From: Ruegeria conchae
GTDB lineage: Bacteria; Pseudomonadota; Alphaproteobacteria; Rhodobacterales; Rhodobacteraceae
Direction: 5' to 3'
Assembly: GCF_000192475.1 (NCBI RefSeq)
Contig: NZ_AEYW01000012.1
Span: 1-64,000 of the forward strand
Length of the DNA: 64,000 nucleotides
Every line of letters starts with the position of its first letter. Position 1 is the stretch's first letter. The translations under genes were made by a program, and so were the position numbers. The notes below the pieces were generated by a model. That model saw only the letters and a program-made list of their open reading frames with translations, was not told the origin of the DNA and did not search any database. Below are positions 53,161 to 62,020 of the stretch, piece by piece.

Positions 53161-54120
53161 GTGCATGGAGCGGTAGCGGTGAAAAAGTCGGCGATATTGG
53201 AGAACCTGAAAGAGGCCATAGGCCGCGATAAGAAGAGGTTCGGCAAGCTAGTTAAGCATGATGGGCAAGGTGGCTTTTCTGAGGAAGAATTGAAGGGATT
53301 GGAGGAGCTGTACGCACGTTCTCCTCCACCTGACGCCGTCACCGAACCTGCACATCCGCCGTCATACGTCTATCGAGACCGACTTTCACGAAAGAATGCT
53401 GCTGGTGGCGGCCTGATTAAAGACGACGACGGGGCTAACCGGCCTCACTATTGGGGACATCGTGAGCGACTGCGGCAACGCTTTCTCAAAGGCGGTCACG
53501 ATCCAATGCCAGAATATGAGCTTTTGGAATTGTTGCTATTCAACGCAATCCCGAGGATCGATGTTAAGCCATTGGCGAAGCGCCTGCTTGCAGAGTTTGG
53601 CGACCTAAACGGTGTTATCGCGGCATCAAAACATCGCATTCTCAAGGTGGATGGGGCAAACGACTGGGTTTTCTATCACCTGCGCGTTGTTGAAGCCTTC
53701 GGGCACAGAATGGCGCAGGCACAGATAATGAAGCGGGATGTTGTGTCGTCGTGGGAAGACTTGGTGACCTACTGCCGAACCGCAATGGCGCATCGCGAGG
53801 TTGAGCAATTCCGGGTTCTCTACATGGATCGGAAGAATGTTCTGATTGCTGATGAGGAACAGGCTAGGGGCACCGTTGACCACGTACCGGTATACCCGCG
53901 TGAAGTCGTGAAACGAGCTCTGGAACTGAACGCTAGTTCGCTCATCCTCGTCCATAATCACCCATCTGGCGACCCAACGCCAAGTAACTCCGATATTGTC
54001 ATGACCGAACGTATAAAGGACGCCTGCGATACTATGGGCATTGTCATTCACGACCACGTCATCATTGGGAAGAAGGAAGAATATTCCTTTAGTGCTAATG
54101 GGTTGCTCCTACGGGTGTAG
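53161..54120 (+). CDS. radC: RadC-family (JAB/MPN) protein
   Basis: About 319 residues; the start is a GTG here, and another GTG six codons on is possible. The C-terminal JAB domain has the metalloprotease-like motif VHNHPSGDPTPSNSD with E-Q-F upstream. The central HhH part reads HRERLRQRFLKGG, YELLELLLFNAIPRIDVKPL. An N-terminal extension of about 100 charged residues, FSEEELKGLEELYARSPPPD, is absent from short chromosomal RadC. RadC-type proteins are frequent island cargo; despite the name their biochemical role is unsettled. Confidence 0.9.
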   Translation: MHGAVAVKKSAILENLKEAIGRDKKRFGKLVKHDGQGGFSEEELKGLEELYARSPPPDAVTEPAHPPSYVYRDRLSRKNAAGGGLIKDDDGANRPHYWGHRERLRQRFLKGGHDPMPEYELLELLLFNAIPRIDVKPLAKRLLAEFGDLNGVIAASKHRILKVDGANDWVFYHLRVVEAFGHRMAQAQIMKRDVVSSWEDLVTYCRTAMAHREVEQFRVLYMDRKNVLIADEEQARGTVDHVPVYPREVVKRALELNASSLILVHNHPSGDPTPSNSDIVMTERIKDACDTMGIVIHDHVIIGKKEEYSFSANGLLLRV

Positions 54121-54148
54121 CGGCGTAGCTGTATATCGATAATTGCTT

Positions 54149-54307
54149 TTGAAAGACTTGCCAGTGATTGAACTCATCCTAGTTTTGGTGCTTTGTGTGT
54201 TCATCGGAATCTCAATTGGTAAAGTGCTTACCTGGTGGGTGAACAAGAAGTTGGATCAGCGCGCAGAACGTCGGACCGAGGCCACCAAGCAAGGAAAACC
54301 ATCTTGA
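54149..54307 (+). CDS. Small single-span membrane protein
   Basis: About 52 residues from a TTG at 54149, or slightly fewer from the GTG at 54164. One hydrophobic segment, ELILVLVLCVFIGISIGKVL, is followed by a basic tail (NKKLDQRAERRTEATKQGKP). The stop overlaps the next gene's TTG start (TTGA), indicating translational coupling to the nuclease-like lipoprotein gene. Confidence 0.5.
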   Translation: MKDLPVIELILVLVLCVFIGISIGKVLTWWVNKKLDQRAERRTEATKQGKPS

Positions 54308-54717
54308 AACGTTGTGTCTGCCTGATTGCCTTGCTCACCGCCTGCGGTTCTGACGGAATTGTGTCTTCCGATATCCATGTTCGCGACGCTGATACGATTG
54401 TTCTCAATGGGAGGAAAGGAACGCCCGTACGCTTTGAAGGCGTTGATGCACCCGAGCTCGAAACCCAAGAGGGGCGGGAAGGCAAGCAGTGGATGATAGA
54501 TTATCTGCAAGGCAAATCAGTGCGATGTGATCTGACCGGCGAGATGAATGGAGACCGTCATATCGGCACCTGCTATGTCGACGGTGGGAACCTTAGTGCC
54601 GCCGTTATCGCCGCAGGACACGCTTTAGACTGCGCCCGGTACTCTGGTGGCCGATACAGGCATTTAGAGACACCCGCATCTAAATCACGGCTCAGACGGG
54701 CCAAGTATTGTGGCTAG
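54304..54717 (+). CDS. Thermonuclease-family (SNase-like) lipoprotein
   Basis: 137 residues from TTG 54304. A short lipoprotein signal ends LIALLTACGSDG (lipobox L-T-A-C). The SNase-like domain shows VRDADTIVL, VRFEGVDAPELETQEG with Arg and Glu in the usual places, and DRHIGTCYVDG where the second active-site arginine lies. It is probably membrane-anchored and faces the periplasm. The domain is at the short end for the family. It could degrade incoming or environmental nucleic acid. Confidence 0.8.
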   Translation: MKRCVCLIALLTACGSDGIVSSDIHVRDADTIVLNGRKGTPVRFEGVDAPELETQEGREGKQWMIDYLQGKSVRCDLTGEMNGDRHIGTCYVDGGNLSAAVIAAGHALDCARYSGGRYRHLETPASKSRLRRAKYCG

Positions 54718-54765
54718 GTTGAACCTTTGAGAAGAAAATTATTGCGCATTCGAAAGCAGGATAAC

Positions 54766-55164
54766 ATGAGAGTTTTGGTATTTCTGGCCGCCGTGCTGAT
54801 TGCGGCTCCACAATTCGCGGCCGCACAACAGGTAAAGGCTATTTCCAGCCCAAGCGGCGTGACGTTCAATCAGGTAAAATGCAAGACCAACTCTGCTAAG
54901 TGCATGAAGAAGGCAGGCCAGCACTGCAAGGGCAGCTACCAAGTGATCGACAGCGATAGCCACGCCGGCGGATTGCTTGCCGATATCATGCCAGGCCCTG
55001 TCACCTGGTATCAGTTGACTTTCCTTTGCGGGAAGTCTGACGGGCGAATGCCTACATTTGCATTCCGTGGTCCGGATGTTGTGAACCCGGCTTTGCTGAT
55101 CCCGCAGAGCACGCGGGTTCGGTGCAACACAGTTGGGTCAACGACGAATTGTTATTCATATTGA
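54766..55164 (+). CDS. Secreted Cys-rich hypothetical protein
   Basis: 132 residues from ATG 54766 with AGGAT upstream. A clear signal peptide (RVLVFLAAVLIAAPQFAAAQ) is followed by a small domain with six cysteines and the block HAGGLLADIMPGPVTWYQLT, a pattern I have seen in unnamed exported proteobacterial proteins. Periplasmic, disulfide-bonded. Function unknown. Confidence 0.6.
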   Translation: MRVLVFLAAVLIAAPQFAAAQQVKAISSPSGVTFNQVKCKTNSAKCMKKAGQHCKGSYQVIDSDSHAGGLLADIMPGPVTWYQLTFLCGKSDGRMPTFAFRGPDVVNPALLIPQSTRVRCNTVGSTTNCYSY

Positions 55165-55208
55165 ACAGTAGGTAAGCCGAATTCGTTCGAAATCAGGAGT
55201 GTTTAAAA

Positions 55209-55610
55209 TTGGGCATAGCAACCGAAACGCACGGAAATTTGACCTGCGAAGTTGAAGCTGACGAGGTCGAAAACCAATATACAGGCACGCTTAAATACAA
55301 CTCATTTGAGGTCGGTCGAGTTTCGGGCTCAGATTTGGCGGCCGTGCGCGCGCAGTTTCAGATGATAGCCAGTTTGGTCGATGAGGGGGCCCAAATCCGC
55401 CATGGCATCATAGTTTGCGGCTACCACAACGACGAATTACGTGGCGACGTGCTCCTCGTAGACGGCGAAGCCCTTGGAACATGGTATATGGACGATGAGG
55501 AGTGGTGCTATTTTACCGTAGATGGCGAAACCGAGCCCAAGTGTACGGCGCCGTCGGCTTGGATGATGCACGACGCGATCGCGGAGTGGCATACAGCAGC
55601 TTCTCAATAA
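55209..55610 (+). CDS. Hypothetical protein, acidic
   Basis: 133 residues from TTG 55209 with AGGAGTG upstream. Acidic and beta-rich (NQYTGTLKYNSFEVGRVSGS, RGDVLLVDGEALGTWYMDDE), with no signal peptide. No family recognised. It is followed after ten bases by the next small gene, suggesting one transcript. Confidence 0.5.
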   Translation: MGIATETHGNLTCEVEADEVENQYTGTLKYNSFEVGRVSGSDLAAVRAQFQMIASLVDEGAQIRHGIIVCGYHNDELRGDVLLVDGEALGTWYMDDEEWCYFTVDGETEPKCTAPSAWMMHDAIAEWHTAASQ

Positions 55611-55620
55611 GGAGGCGGGG

Positions 55621-55848
55621 ATGCCTAGGAACGAATTATTAGCGTTTCTATTTGGTTTGTTTTGGGGTGCTGTCGCGGTCTTCTGGTACATGAAGGATCG
55701 ACCAGCCACACCATACGATGTCTGCATGCAATATTGGGGTCAGAAATACTATTCCGACGGTTCGTCAACACTCGTTGCTGAAAAGCATGCGGAACCGCAT
55801 TGCGAGTACGAAAAGACTGCATTCGATGGTGATATTTCTAATGGTTGA
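55621..55848 (+). CDS. Small membrane-anchored hypothetical protein
   Basis: 75 residues with AGGAGG directly upstream. One N-terminal membrane span (LLAFLFGLFWGAVAVFWYM) and a polar tail with two cysteines and HCEYEK. Probably inner-membrane with a periplasmic tail. Function unknown. Confidence 0.55.
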   Translation: MPRNELLAFLFGLFWGAVAVFWYMKDRPATPYDVCMQYWGQKYYSDGSSTLVAEKHAEPHCEYEKTAFDGDISNG

Positions 55849-55898
55849 GGCAGTTTTCTGTTAGCCGAAGTTAGTAGTCGACAAATAGGAGTAATGAA

Positions 55899-56173
55899 TT
55901 GTTGTCCGTTAGAAGTGTAAAGAAAATTAGCAACAGAGGGGCGACGGTAAGTGATCCATTGGTTGATGCTGCAATCAGGCGATACATAAAAAAACTGGGG
56001 ATCCTTGGTTTGATGTCGGCCAGAGAGAATCTACGCGAGAGGTCATCGCTGAATATAGGTCAGTACTTGAAGACATAGCATCTGAGGTAGGCCTGGCCGA
56101 AGATCTTGTTGAAATTCTAAACCAAATTGCGACTTACAAAAAACTTGATGACGATAATTCGGAGCGACCGTGA
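55899..56173 (+). CDS. Small hypothetical gene joined by a possible -1 frameshift at A7
   Basis: AGGAG lies seven bases before a TTG. The zero frame reads NRGATVSDPLVDAAIRRYIK and meets seven A at 55988-55994 (A-AAA-AAA in frame), the form of a -1 slippery site. The zero frame then ends at TAG after about 59 codons. The -1 frame continues TGDPWFDVGQRESTREVIAE, RSVLEDIASEVGLAEDLVEI to the TGA at 56171-56173 and is much more protein-like. Either the product is about 90 residues made by frameshifting, or the gene has a one-base indel. Confidence 0.45.
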
Positions 56174-56293
56174 AGCAGTTCCATAGCTCAGCAATAGGGA
56201 GCGTCACTGAGGCATTGCTTTCCCTAATTGCAGAAGTGCCAACGTTGAGGGTCGGTGCATCGCAAGACTTTTTTCCTACTTAAACGGCCTATT

Positions 56294-56316
56294 TTGGTGC
56301 TGCCCCGGTGCTGCCC
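56294..56316 (+). repeat. Candidate integrase arm site, right
   Basis: A 23-base direct copy, one mismatch, of the element at 37230-37252 before the integrase. It lies 66 bases inside the tRNA-side attachment repeat. Confidence 0.65.
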
Positions 56317-56382
56317 CGCATCAGTAGCCATCGCAGCAAACCAATCGACTTGGCTATAAGATATTGTAATTTATGAAATATA

Positions 56383-56438
56383 TGGTCGGAGTGAGAGGAT
56401 TCGAACCTCCGACCCCTGCCTCCCGAAGACAGTGCTCT
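56383..56438 (-). repeat. Attachment-site repeat, tRNA side
   Basis: The 56 bases identical to 37068-37123. Here they form the 3' part of the intact tRNA-Pro gene, so integration preserved the tRNA. Confidence 0.93.
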
Positions 56439-56459
56439 ACCAGGCTGAGCTACACTCCG
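56383..56459 (-). tRNA. tRNA-Pro (anticodon CGG)
   Basis: 77 bases. Acceptor CGGAGTG pairs with CACTCCG, D-arm GCTC/GAGC, anticodon stem CTGTC/GGCAG with loop TTCGGGA giving anticodon CGG, T-arm GGAGG-TTCGAAT-CCTCT, discriminator A and an encoded CCA. It is transcribed leftwards, so its 3' end faces the island inserted there. Confidence 0.95.
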
Positions 56460-56586
56460 ACCGTGGCGGGTGATCTATACCTCGCGATTTGGATGTGCAA
56501 GAGGATTTCTGAGATCGGTATAGGGTAAACCACGGGGGCAGAATGGCGACCGTCGCAACAAGTCCAAGTGGGAATTGGACCGCATC

Positions 56587-57702
56587 TCACTTCAATGGCT
56601 CAGTGCGAAACAGCCGAATTTTGGTTCCGCCATGATCGACGACCGGACCGGGCGGGAGCAAAGGCAGGCGCGTAGCGCGAGCAAGTCCAGGTGTCGTGGT
56701 GACGATGCCCACACGCCAGCCGTGAAAACGGTTGGCGAGTACCTTGCCAAGGCTGCCATATAGTGATCGCAAGCGCTTTTCGTCACCGATGCGGGCCCCG
56801 TAAGGGGGGTTCACGATGATCAGCCCCGTCGGCCCGGTGGGAGGTTTGATGTCACTGACCGAACGGTGCTGAAACTGGGTTATCTGATCCACATTGGCCT
56901 GCATTGCATTCGAACGCGACGCTTCAATTGCGCCCTCATTCCGATCGGAACCAAAGAATTTCAACTCGGTTTCGTGCGTTTGAGTCCGCTTGCGCAACTC
57001 GTGCCAAGCATCGTGGTCAAAGCTGGCAAAGTTCTCGAAAGCGAACTTACGTGATCTTCCCGGCATCAGACCAAGCGCTATCTCAGCAGCCTCAATAACA
57101 AACGTGCCCGAGCCGCACATCGGGTCCAAGACCGGCTCAGATCCATCATAACCACATTCGCGCAGGAACATGGCCGCCATGGTCTCACGCATCGGAGCCT
57201 TGGCAATGGCGGGTTTGTGGCCGCGTTTGTGTAATGGCTCACCGGAACTGTCCAGCGACAGAGTGCAAATATCTTTTTCGATCCGAAGGAGCACACGAAC
57301 AGTGGCATCAGATGAGACCGGCGCGCCAAGTGTCTCAGAAATGGCGCGTTCAATACGTTGGCGGGCCGCCCTGTCATGATAGATGCGTGATTTACGGCAG
57401 GTTGCCTCGACCCTTACCGGAATATCGGGTCTCAGGAACTTGGCCCAAGGGAACTTGCGTGCCCGCTTGTCCAACTGCGCCAAATGGACTGCGGGAAAAC
57501 TGCCCAGCCGTACCAGAACTTTGTTGGCACCCCTTAGCTCAAGATTGGCACGCCAGACTTCACGCCAGCCCCCACGGCAAACAACACCACCCGCGAGTTT
57601 TTGCGGACTACCAAATCCCCCCTCGATCGCTTCCGCATACAGAGGCGCTTCGAGGCCGGGCGTGGCGACCAAAAATATCTCGAGATCATCTTCGTCTTTC
57701 AT
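56587..57702 (-). CDS. THUMP-domain class I SAM-dependent RNA methyltransferase (RlmL N-terminal type)
   Basis: 371 residues. An N-terminal ferredoxin-like/THUMP region (about 1-160, IFLVATPGLEAPLYAEAIEG, RVEATCRKSRIYHDRAARQR) precedes a Rossmann methyltransferase with the SAM loop PVLDPMCGSGTFVIEAAEIA and the catalytic NPPYGAR. This is the UPF0020/RlmL family that makes m2G in 23S rRNA. It lacks the second methyltransferase domain found in fused E. coli RlmL, as in many alphaproteobacteria. Confidence 0.9.
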   Translation of the reverse strand: MKDEDDLEIFLVATPGLEAPLYAEAIEGGFGSPQKLAGGVVCRGGWREVWRANLELRGANKVLVRLGSFPAVHLAQLDKRARKFPWAKFLRPDIPVRVEATCRKSRIYHDRAARQRIERAISETLGAPVSSDATVRVLLRIEKDICTLSLDSSGEPLHKRGHKPAIAKAPMRETMAAMFLRECGYDGSEPVLDPMCGSGTFVIEAAEIALGLMPGRSRKFAFENFASFDHDAWHELRKRTQTHETELKFFGSDRNEGAIEASRSNAMQANVDQITQFQHRSVSDIKPPTGPTGLIIVNPPYGARIGDEKRLRSLYGSLGKVLANRFHGWRVGIVTTTPGLARATRLPLLPPGPVVDHGGTKIRLFRTEPLK

Positions 57703-58001
57703 TCAGGCTGCTTACACCGGATGAACATTAGGTGCGACATACAAATTGAGGGCAAAAATCCACTCAATGTGAAACTGAATCATAAGAATGTGAATTTCCG
57801 GTTCGAAATAGAGCGGTAACAGGTTTGCGTTTGCGTGCATCCCCGCGTAAAGGAGCTTTGATCGGAATTACGCTTGCGGATTCTGGTCGGTTTGTAGTGC
57901 TTTTGCGACCGGACTGATCGGAAAAATCGTGATATTTGTTGCCATCATTGTAAGGTGGCAAGCAGCAGGCGCAGGACAGAGGCTTGGAAGAACGTAGCGA
58001 C

Positions 58002-59345
58002 ATGCAAACTTTCAAACTAAAAAAAGGGTTGGATTTGCCGATTGAAGGCGCGCCCGAGCAAAACATCCAACCGGGGCCTGAGTTTTCCAGTGTTGGCGTT
58101 CTGGGGGGGGACTATCTAGGTCTAAAACCCCGCATGTTGGTTCAGGAAGGGGATGATGTTCAGCGCGGTACGCCGCTGTTTTGTCACAAGGATGCGCCAG
58201 AGGCGATGATGGTCGCACCGTTGAGTGGGAAAGTTGTTGCCGTTAACCGTGGTGCGCGGCGTGTTCTTCAAAGCGTCGTGATCGAAATATCCGACGTCAA
58301 TGATACCGGGGTTGATTTCTCGGGCGTTGGTGATGCGGTCTCAGGCGCTGGTATCACCGCCAAGCTGTGTGCGGCCGGGCTGTGGACTTCTTTCCGCACG
58401 CGACCCTATTCGAAGATGCCCGAACCGGGGACAACACCAGCAGCGATTTTTGTCACCGCGATGGACAGCGATCCACTGGCTGCAGATGCTGCCGTGGTAA
58501 TCGCCGATGCATCAGAGGCCTTTACGGTAGGTTTGGTCGCAATCTCACATCTGACTGAAGGAAAAACCTATCTTTGCTACAAAGATGGAGAAGCCATCCC
58601 AGGTGCTGATCTTCCTAAGGTTGAGGCAGCGGCTTTCTCGGGCCCGCATCCGTCCGGGCTGGCCGGGACACATATTCACTTTCTAGAGCCTTTAGCCGCT
58701 GACAAGCAGGTATGGACAATTGGCTATCAAGACGTGATTGCCATCGGACGCCTAATGCAATCCGGCCACCTTGATCCGAATGTTGTGATCGCACTGGCCG
58801 GACCGGGTGCGCGGCAACCACGTTTGATCCGTACGGTCATGGGCGCCTCAACTGACGATCTGATCCGTGATGAGGTCAATGTCGATGGAGCCGCTCGGAT
58901 CATATCGGGTTCGATCCTGTCTGGACGCCATGCTGAAGGCCCGACTGCGTATCTCGGTCGTTTTGCACGTCAGATCACCATCATCCGCGAAGATCCCGAC
59001 CAGATCACTATGGGTTGGATTCTCCCCATGCCGTCGAAATTTGCCGTTCAGCCGGTCCTGGGGTCTGCTTTTGCCAAAAAGCTTTATGCGTTTACCAGCA
59101 ATCTGAATGGTGGACGACGCGCAATGGTTCCGACCGGCACGTTTGAAGAGCTGATGCCACAGGATTACCTGCCGACACAGCTGCTGCGCGCTCTGTTGGT
59201 GATGGATACCGATACCGCCCAAGCGCTTGGTGCGTTAGAGCTGGACGAAGAAGATCTGGGCCTTGTGGGCTTTGCCTGCCCGGCGAAATATGAATACGGG
59301 CTGGCGCTGCGCGACTGCCTTAGCAAGATTGAAAAGGAGGGCTGA
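58002..59345 (+). CDS. nqrA: Na+-translocating NADH:quinone reductase subunit A
   Basis: 447 residues from ATG 58002, close to the 446 of Vibrio NqrA; a TTG six codons upstream is the alternative. It opens FKLKKGLDLPIEGAPEQ and has VLGGDYLGLKPRMLVQEGDD and GTFEELMPQDYLPTQLLRAL. NqrA is the peripheral cytoplasmic subunit near the quinone site. First gene of nqrABCDEF, followed six bases later by nqrB. Confidence 0.95.
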   Translation: MQTFKLKKGLDLPIEGAPEQNIQPGPEFSSVGVLGGDYLGLKPRMLVQEGDDVQRGTPLFCHKDAPEAMMVAPLSGKVVAVNRGARRVLQSVVIEISDVNDTGVDFSGVGDAVSGAGITAKLCAAGLWTSFRTRPYSKMPEPGTTPAAIFVTAMDSDPLAADAAVVIADASEAFTVGLVAISHLTEGKTYLCYKDGEAIPGADLPKVEAAAFSGPHPSGLAGTHIHFLEPLAADKQVWTIGYQDVIAIGRLMQSGHLDPNVVIALAGPGARQPRLIRTVMGASTDDLIRDEVNVDGAARIISGSILSGRHAEGPTAYLGRFARQITIIREDPDQITMGWILPMPSKFAVQPVLGSAFAKKLYAFTSNLNGGRRAMVPTGTFEELMPQDYLPTQLLRALLVMDTDTAQALGALELDEEDLGLVGFACPAKYEYGLALRDCLSKIEKEG

Positions 59346-59350
59346 GCCGA

Positions 59351-60559
59351 ATGGGTTTGCGCAGCTTCTTTGATCGGATCGAGCCGAACTTTACCAAAGG
59401 CGGTAAGTACGAGAAGTATTTTCCCATCTACGAGATGGTAGAAAGCTTCATCTACACTCCGAAAACCGTAACCTCCGTCGCCCCTCACGCGCGGTCCTAT
59501 GTGGATATGAAGCGGATCATGACCTATGTCGTGATCGCCACGATCCCCTGCATTCTATGGGGGATGTGGAACACCGGTTATCAGGCGAACTCGGCAATTG
59601 CCGCGCTTGGACCTGATGCGGCCACAGGCTGGCGGATCGCCCTTTTGCAGATGTTCGGCATCTCGCTGGACCCGTCCAGTATCTTTGCCAATGTAGCGCA
59701 CGGGCTGCTCTACTTCCTGCCAATCTATATTGTGACGTTGGTTGCTGGCGGTATCTTCGAGGTGATCTTCGCGACAGTGCGGGGCCATGAGGTAAACGAG
59801 GGTTTTCTTGTTACTTCTATGCTTTACACGCTTATCATGCCGGCAACGACACCACTGTGGCAGGTGGCTCTGGGCATCATATTCGGTGTTGTGATCGGCA
59901 AAGAGGTTTTTGGCGGGACCGGCAAGAACTTCCTCAACCCCGCGCTTGTGGGCCGTGCGTTCCTATACTTCGCGTATCCGGCTCAGATGTCTGGCGACTC
60001 GGTTTGGACACCTGTTGACGGGTTTTCCGGCGCCACTGCCCTAGCTGTTTCTGCAGCCGAGGGGGTTCAGGCTCTGGCCGCCGAAGGCATCACTTGGTCC
60101 AGCGCATTCTACGGCACCATCCAAGGAAGTTTCGGTGAGACATCGACACTGGCCTGTATGATCGGCTTGGGCTTCCTGCTTCTGACCAAGATCGCGAACT
60201 ACCGATTGATCTTAGGATGTCTGGCCGGAACCATCGGCTTTACCCTGCTACTGAACGTGATTGGGTCGGACACCAATCCAATGTTCGCCATGCCCTGGTA
60301 TTGGCACATCGTACTTGGCGGGTATGCCTTCGGGCTGGCCTTTATGGTCACCGAGCCCGTCTCTGCCAGCCACACCAATGTTGGGCGTTACATCTACGGG
60401 GCGCTGATCGGTGTCATGGTTGTGTTGATCCGTGTGGTGAACCCGGCTTTCCCCGAAGGCATGATGCTGGCGATCCTGTTCGGAAACGTCTTTGCACCGC
60501 TGATCGACTATTTCGTCGTCCAGGCAAATATCAAACGGAGGGCGCGTCGCCATGTCTGA
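59351..60559 (+). CDS. nqrB: Na+-translocating NADH:quinone reductase subunit B
   Basis: 402 residues, about ten membrane segments, with a cytoplasmic N-terminal arm. GFSGATALAVS contains the threonine that carries covalent FMN in NqrB/RnfD proteins. GKEVFGGTGKNFLNPALVGR is the family signature. It forms the core of the sodium path and binds riboflavin and quinone. Its stop overlaps nqrC by eight bases. Confidence 0.96.
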   Translation: MGLRSFFDRIEPNFTKGGKYEKYFPIYEMVESFIYTPKTVTSVAPHARSYVDMKRIMTYVVIATIPCILWGMWNTGYQANSAIAALGPDAATGWRIALLQMFGISLDPSSIFANVAHGLLYFLPIYIVTLVAGGIFEVIFATVRGHEVNEGFLVTSMLYTLIMPATTPLWQVALGIIFGVVIGKEVFGGTGKNFLNPALVGRAFLYFAYPAQMSGDSVWTPVDGFSGATALAVSAAEGVQALAAEGITWSSAFYGTIQGSFGETSTLACMIGLGFLLLTKIANYRLILGCLAGTIGFTLLLNVIGSDTNPMFAMPWYWHIVLGGYAFGLAFMVTEPVSASHTNVGRYIYGALIGVMVVLIRVVNPAFPEGMMLAILFGNVFAPLIDYFVVQANIKRRARRHV

Positions 60560-61367
60560 TCCGCAATCCCAAGAACCTAAAGGCGCGATTGCCAAGTTTC
60601 TGGCGGCCTCGCCGGATTCTGTTGGCAAGACGATTTTCGTCGCTGTGGCTGTATGCCTAGTTGCGTCGATGGTCGTATCAGCCGCTGCGGTCAGCTTGCG
60701 CCCTGTGCAGGAAGCGAACAAGCTGAAGGACAAGCAGGTCAATGTTTTGCAAGTCGCGGGTGTTTATGAACCCGGTATAAATGTAACCGAAGCCTTCGCC
60801 GCGTTTGAACCGCATGTACTGGATCTTGCCGCTGGTGACTTCGTGGACGACCAGTTCGATCCTGCCACGTTTGATGATATCGCTGCTGCCAGTGATCCGG
60901 AACTAAGCGTTGCATTGGACGATGACCCGGCCGGGATCGGTCGCAAGGCCAAGTATCGCGTCATCTACCTGCTGCGCGATGATGCCGGTGATCTGGAAAA
61001 GGTGATCCTTCCGCTGCATGGCTATGGCCTCTGGTCGACGCTCTATGGCTTTATTGCTTTGGAGAATAACGGCAACGATATCTACGGCCTTCAGTTCTAT
61101 CAGCATGGTGAAACCCCGGGTCTAGGTGCCGAGGTGGATAACCCACGCTGGAAAGCGCTGTGGAACGGTAAAAAACTGCGGGACGATGCGGGTGATCTGC
61201 AGATCACAGTCGCCAAATCTCAGCCCGCAGCTGGTGCCGATTTTTATGTCGATGCGTTGGCTGGTGCCACGCTGACCTCTGTCGGTGTTGATAACCTGGT
61301 AAAATTCTGGATGGGCGATGCGGGCTACGGCCCGTTCCTGGCCAAACTGCAAGCAGGAGATCTATGA
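60552..61367 (+). CDS. nqrC: Na+-translocating NADH:quinone reductase subunit C
   Basis: 271 residues with one N-terminal membrane helix ([20 protein letters not shown]) and a periplasmic FMN-binding domain. The flavinylation motif is [13 protein letters not shown] near the C-terminus, where the second threonine should carry FMN attached by ApbE. Slightly longer than Vibrio NqrC. Overlaps nqrD by ATGA. Confidence 0.95.
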   Translation: MSDPQSQEPKGAIAKFLAASPDSVGKTIFVAVAVCLVASMVVSAAAVSLRPVQEANKLKDKQVNVLQVAGVYEPGINVTEAFAAFEPHVLDLAAGDFVDDQFDPATFDDIAAASDPELSVALDDDPAGIGRKAKYRVIYLLRDDAGDLEKVILPLHGYGLWSTLYGFIALENNGNDIYGLQFYQHGETPGLGAEVDNPRWKALWNGKKLRDDAGDLQITVAKSQPAAGADFYVDALAGATLTSVGVDNLVKFWMGDAGYGPFLAKLQAGDL

Positions 61368-62020
61368 TGTCCCAGACCAAGAAAGAGCTGTTGATCGATC
61401 CGCTCGTCGACAACAACCCGATCACACTGCAGGTGTTGGGCATCTGCTCCGCACTTGCGGTGACCTCATCGCTACAGGTTGCTTTCGTTATGGCGCTGGC
61501 AGTGACCTTCGTGACCGGGTTCGCGTCAATGTTCATCTCCATGTTGCGCAACCAGATTCCGGGGTCGATCCGGATCATCGTGCAAATGGTGATCATCGCT
61601 TCACTGGTGATCTTGGTGGATCAGATCCTTAAGGCCTATGCTTTCCAGATATCGAAAACCCTGTCGGTTTTTGTTGGCCTGATCATCACAAACTGTATCG
61701 TTATGGGGCGGGCCGAAGCGTTTGCCATGAAGAACCCTCCGATTGCTTCGTTCATCGACGGTGTAGGTAACGGCCTCGGCTATGGTCTGATCCTGATGTT
61801 GGTTGGTTTCATCCGCGAACTGTTTGGCTCGGGCAGCCTGTTCGGCGTGACGATCCTGCAAACTGTGAATAATGGCGGCTGGTATGTACCGAATGGTCTG
61901 CTGTTGCTGCCGCCTTCGGCCTTCTTCGTGATCGGCCTGCTGATCTGGGCTTTCCGCACCTGGAAGCCGAACCAGGTCGAAGAACGTGAATATAAAATCC
62001 AGCAGGTAGAGGCGCACTGA
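61364..62020 (+). CDS. nqrD: Na+-translocating NADH:quinone reductase subunit D
   Basis: 218 residues and six membrane segments. The iron-ligand cysteines shared with NqrE are in [12 protein letters not shown] and [16 protein letters not shown] Met codon immediately after the first may be the true start. Its TGA overlaps the nqrE ATG by one base. Confidence 0.95.
   Translation: MMSQTKKELLIDPLVDNNPITLQVLGICSALAVTSSLQVAFVMALAVTFVTGFASMFISMLRNQIPGSIRIIVQMVIIASLVILVDQILKAYAFQISKTLSVFVGLIITNCIVMGRAEAFAMKNPPIASFIDGVGNGLGYGLILMLVGFIRELFGSGSLFGVTILQTVNNGGWYVPNGLLLLPPSAFFVIGLLIWAFRTWKPNQVEEREYKIQQVEAH

Larger units (their letters stand above)
37068..56438. mobile_element. 19.3-kb integrative island in tRNA-Pro(CGG), phage-satellite-like
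   Basis: Bounded by perfect 56-bp direct repeats that match the 3' part of tRNA-Pro. Inside are a tyrosine integrase next to the left repeat, an AlpA-like regulator, two ejection-type proteins, a primase-helicase with an iteron-like array, an MBL three-gene operon, an HD hydrolase, RadC and small exported proteins. No capsid, portal, terminase, relaxase or conjugation gene is visible, so it is neither a complete prophage nor a self-transmissible conjugative element. Confidence 0.9.

Noticed and set aside
56170..56283. Tiny frame of about 37 codons whose GTG overlaps the preceding stop
   Set aside because: Too short and without features; the overlap alone is weak evidence.
37068..56438. Complete prophage or conjugative element
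   Set aside because: No terminase, portal, capsid, tail-tube, lysis, relaxase or type IV secretion gene is visible between the repeats.
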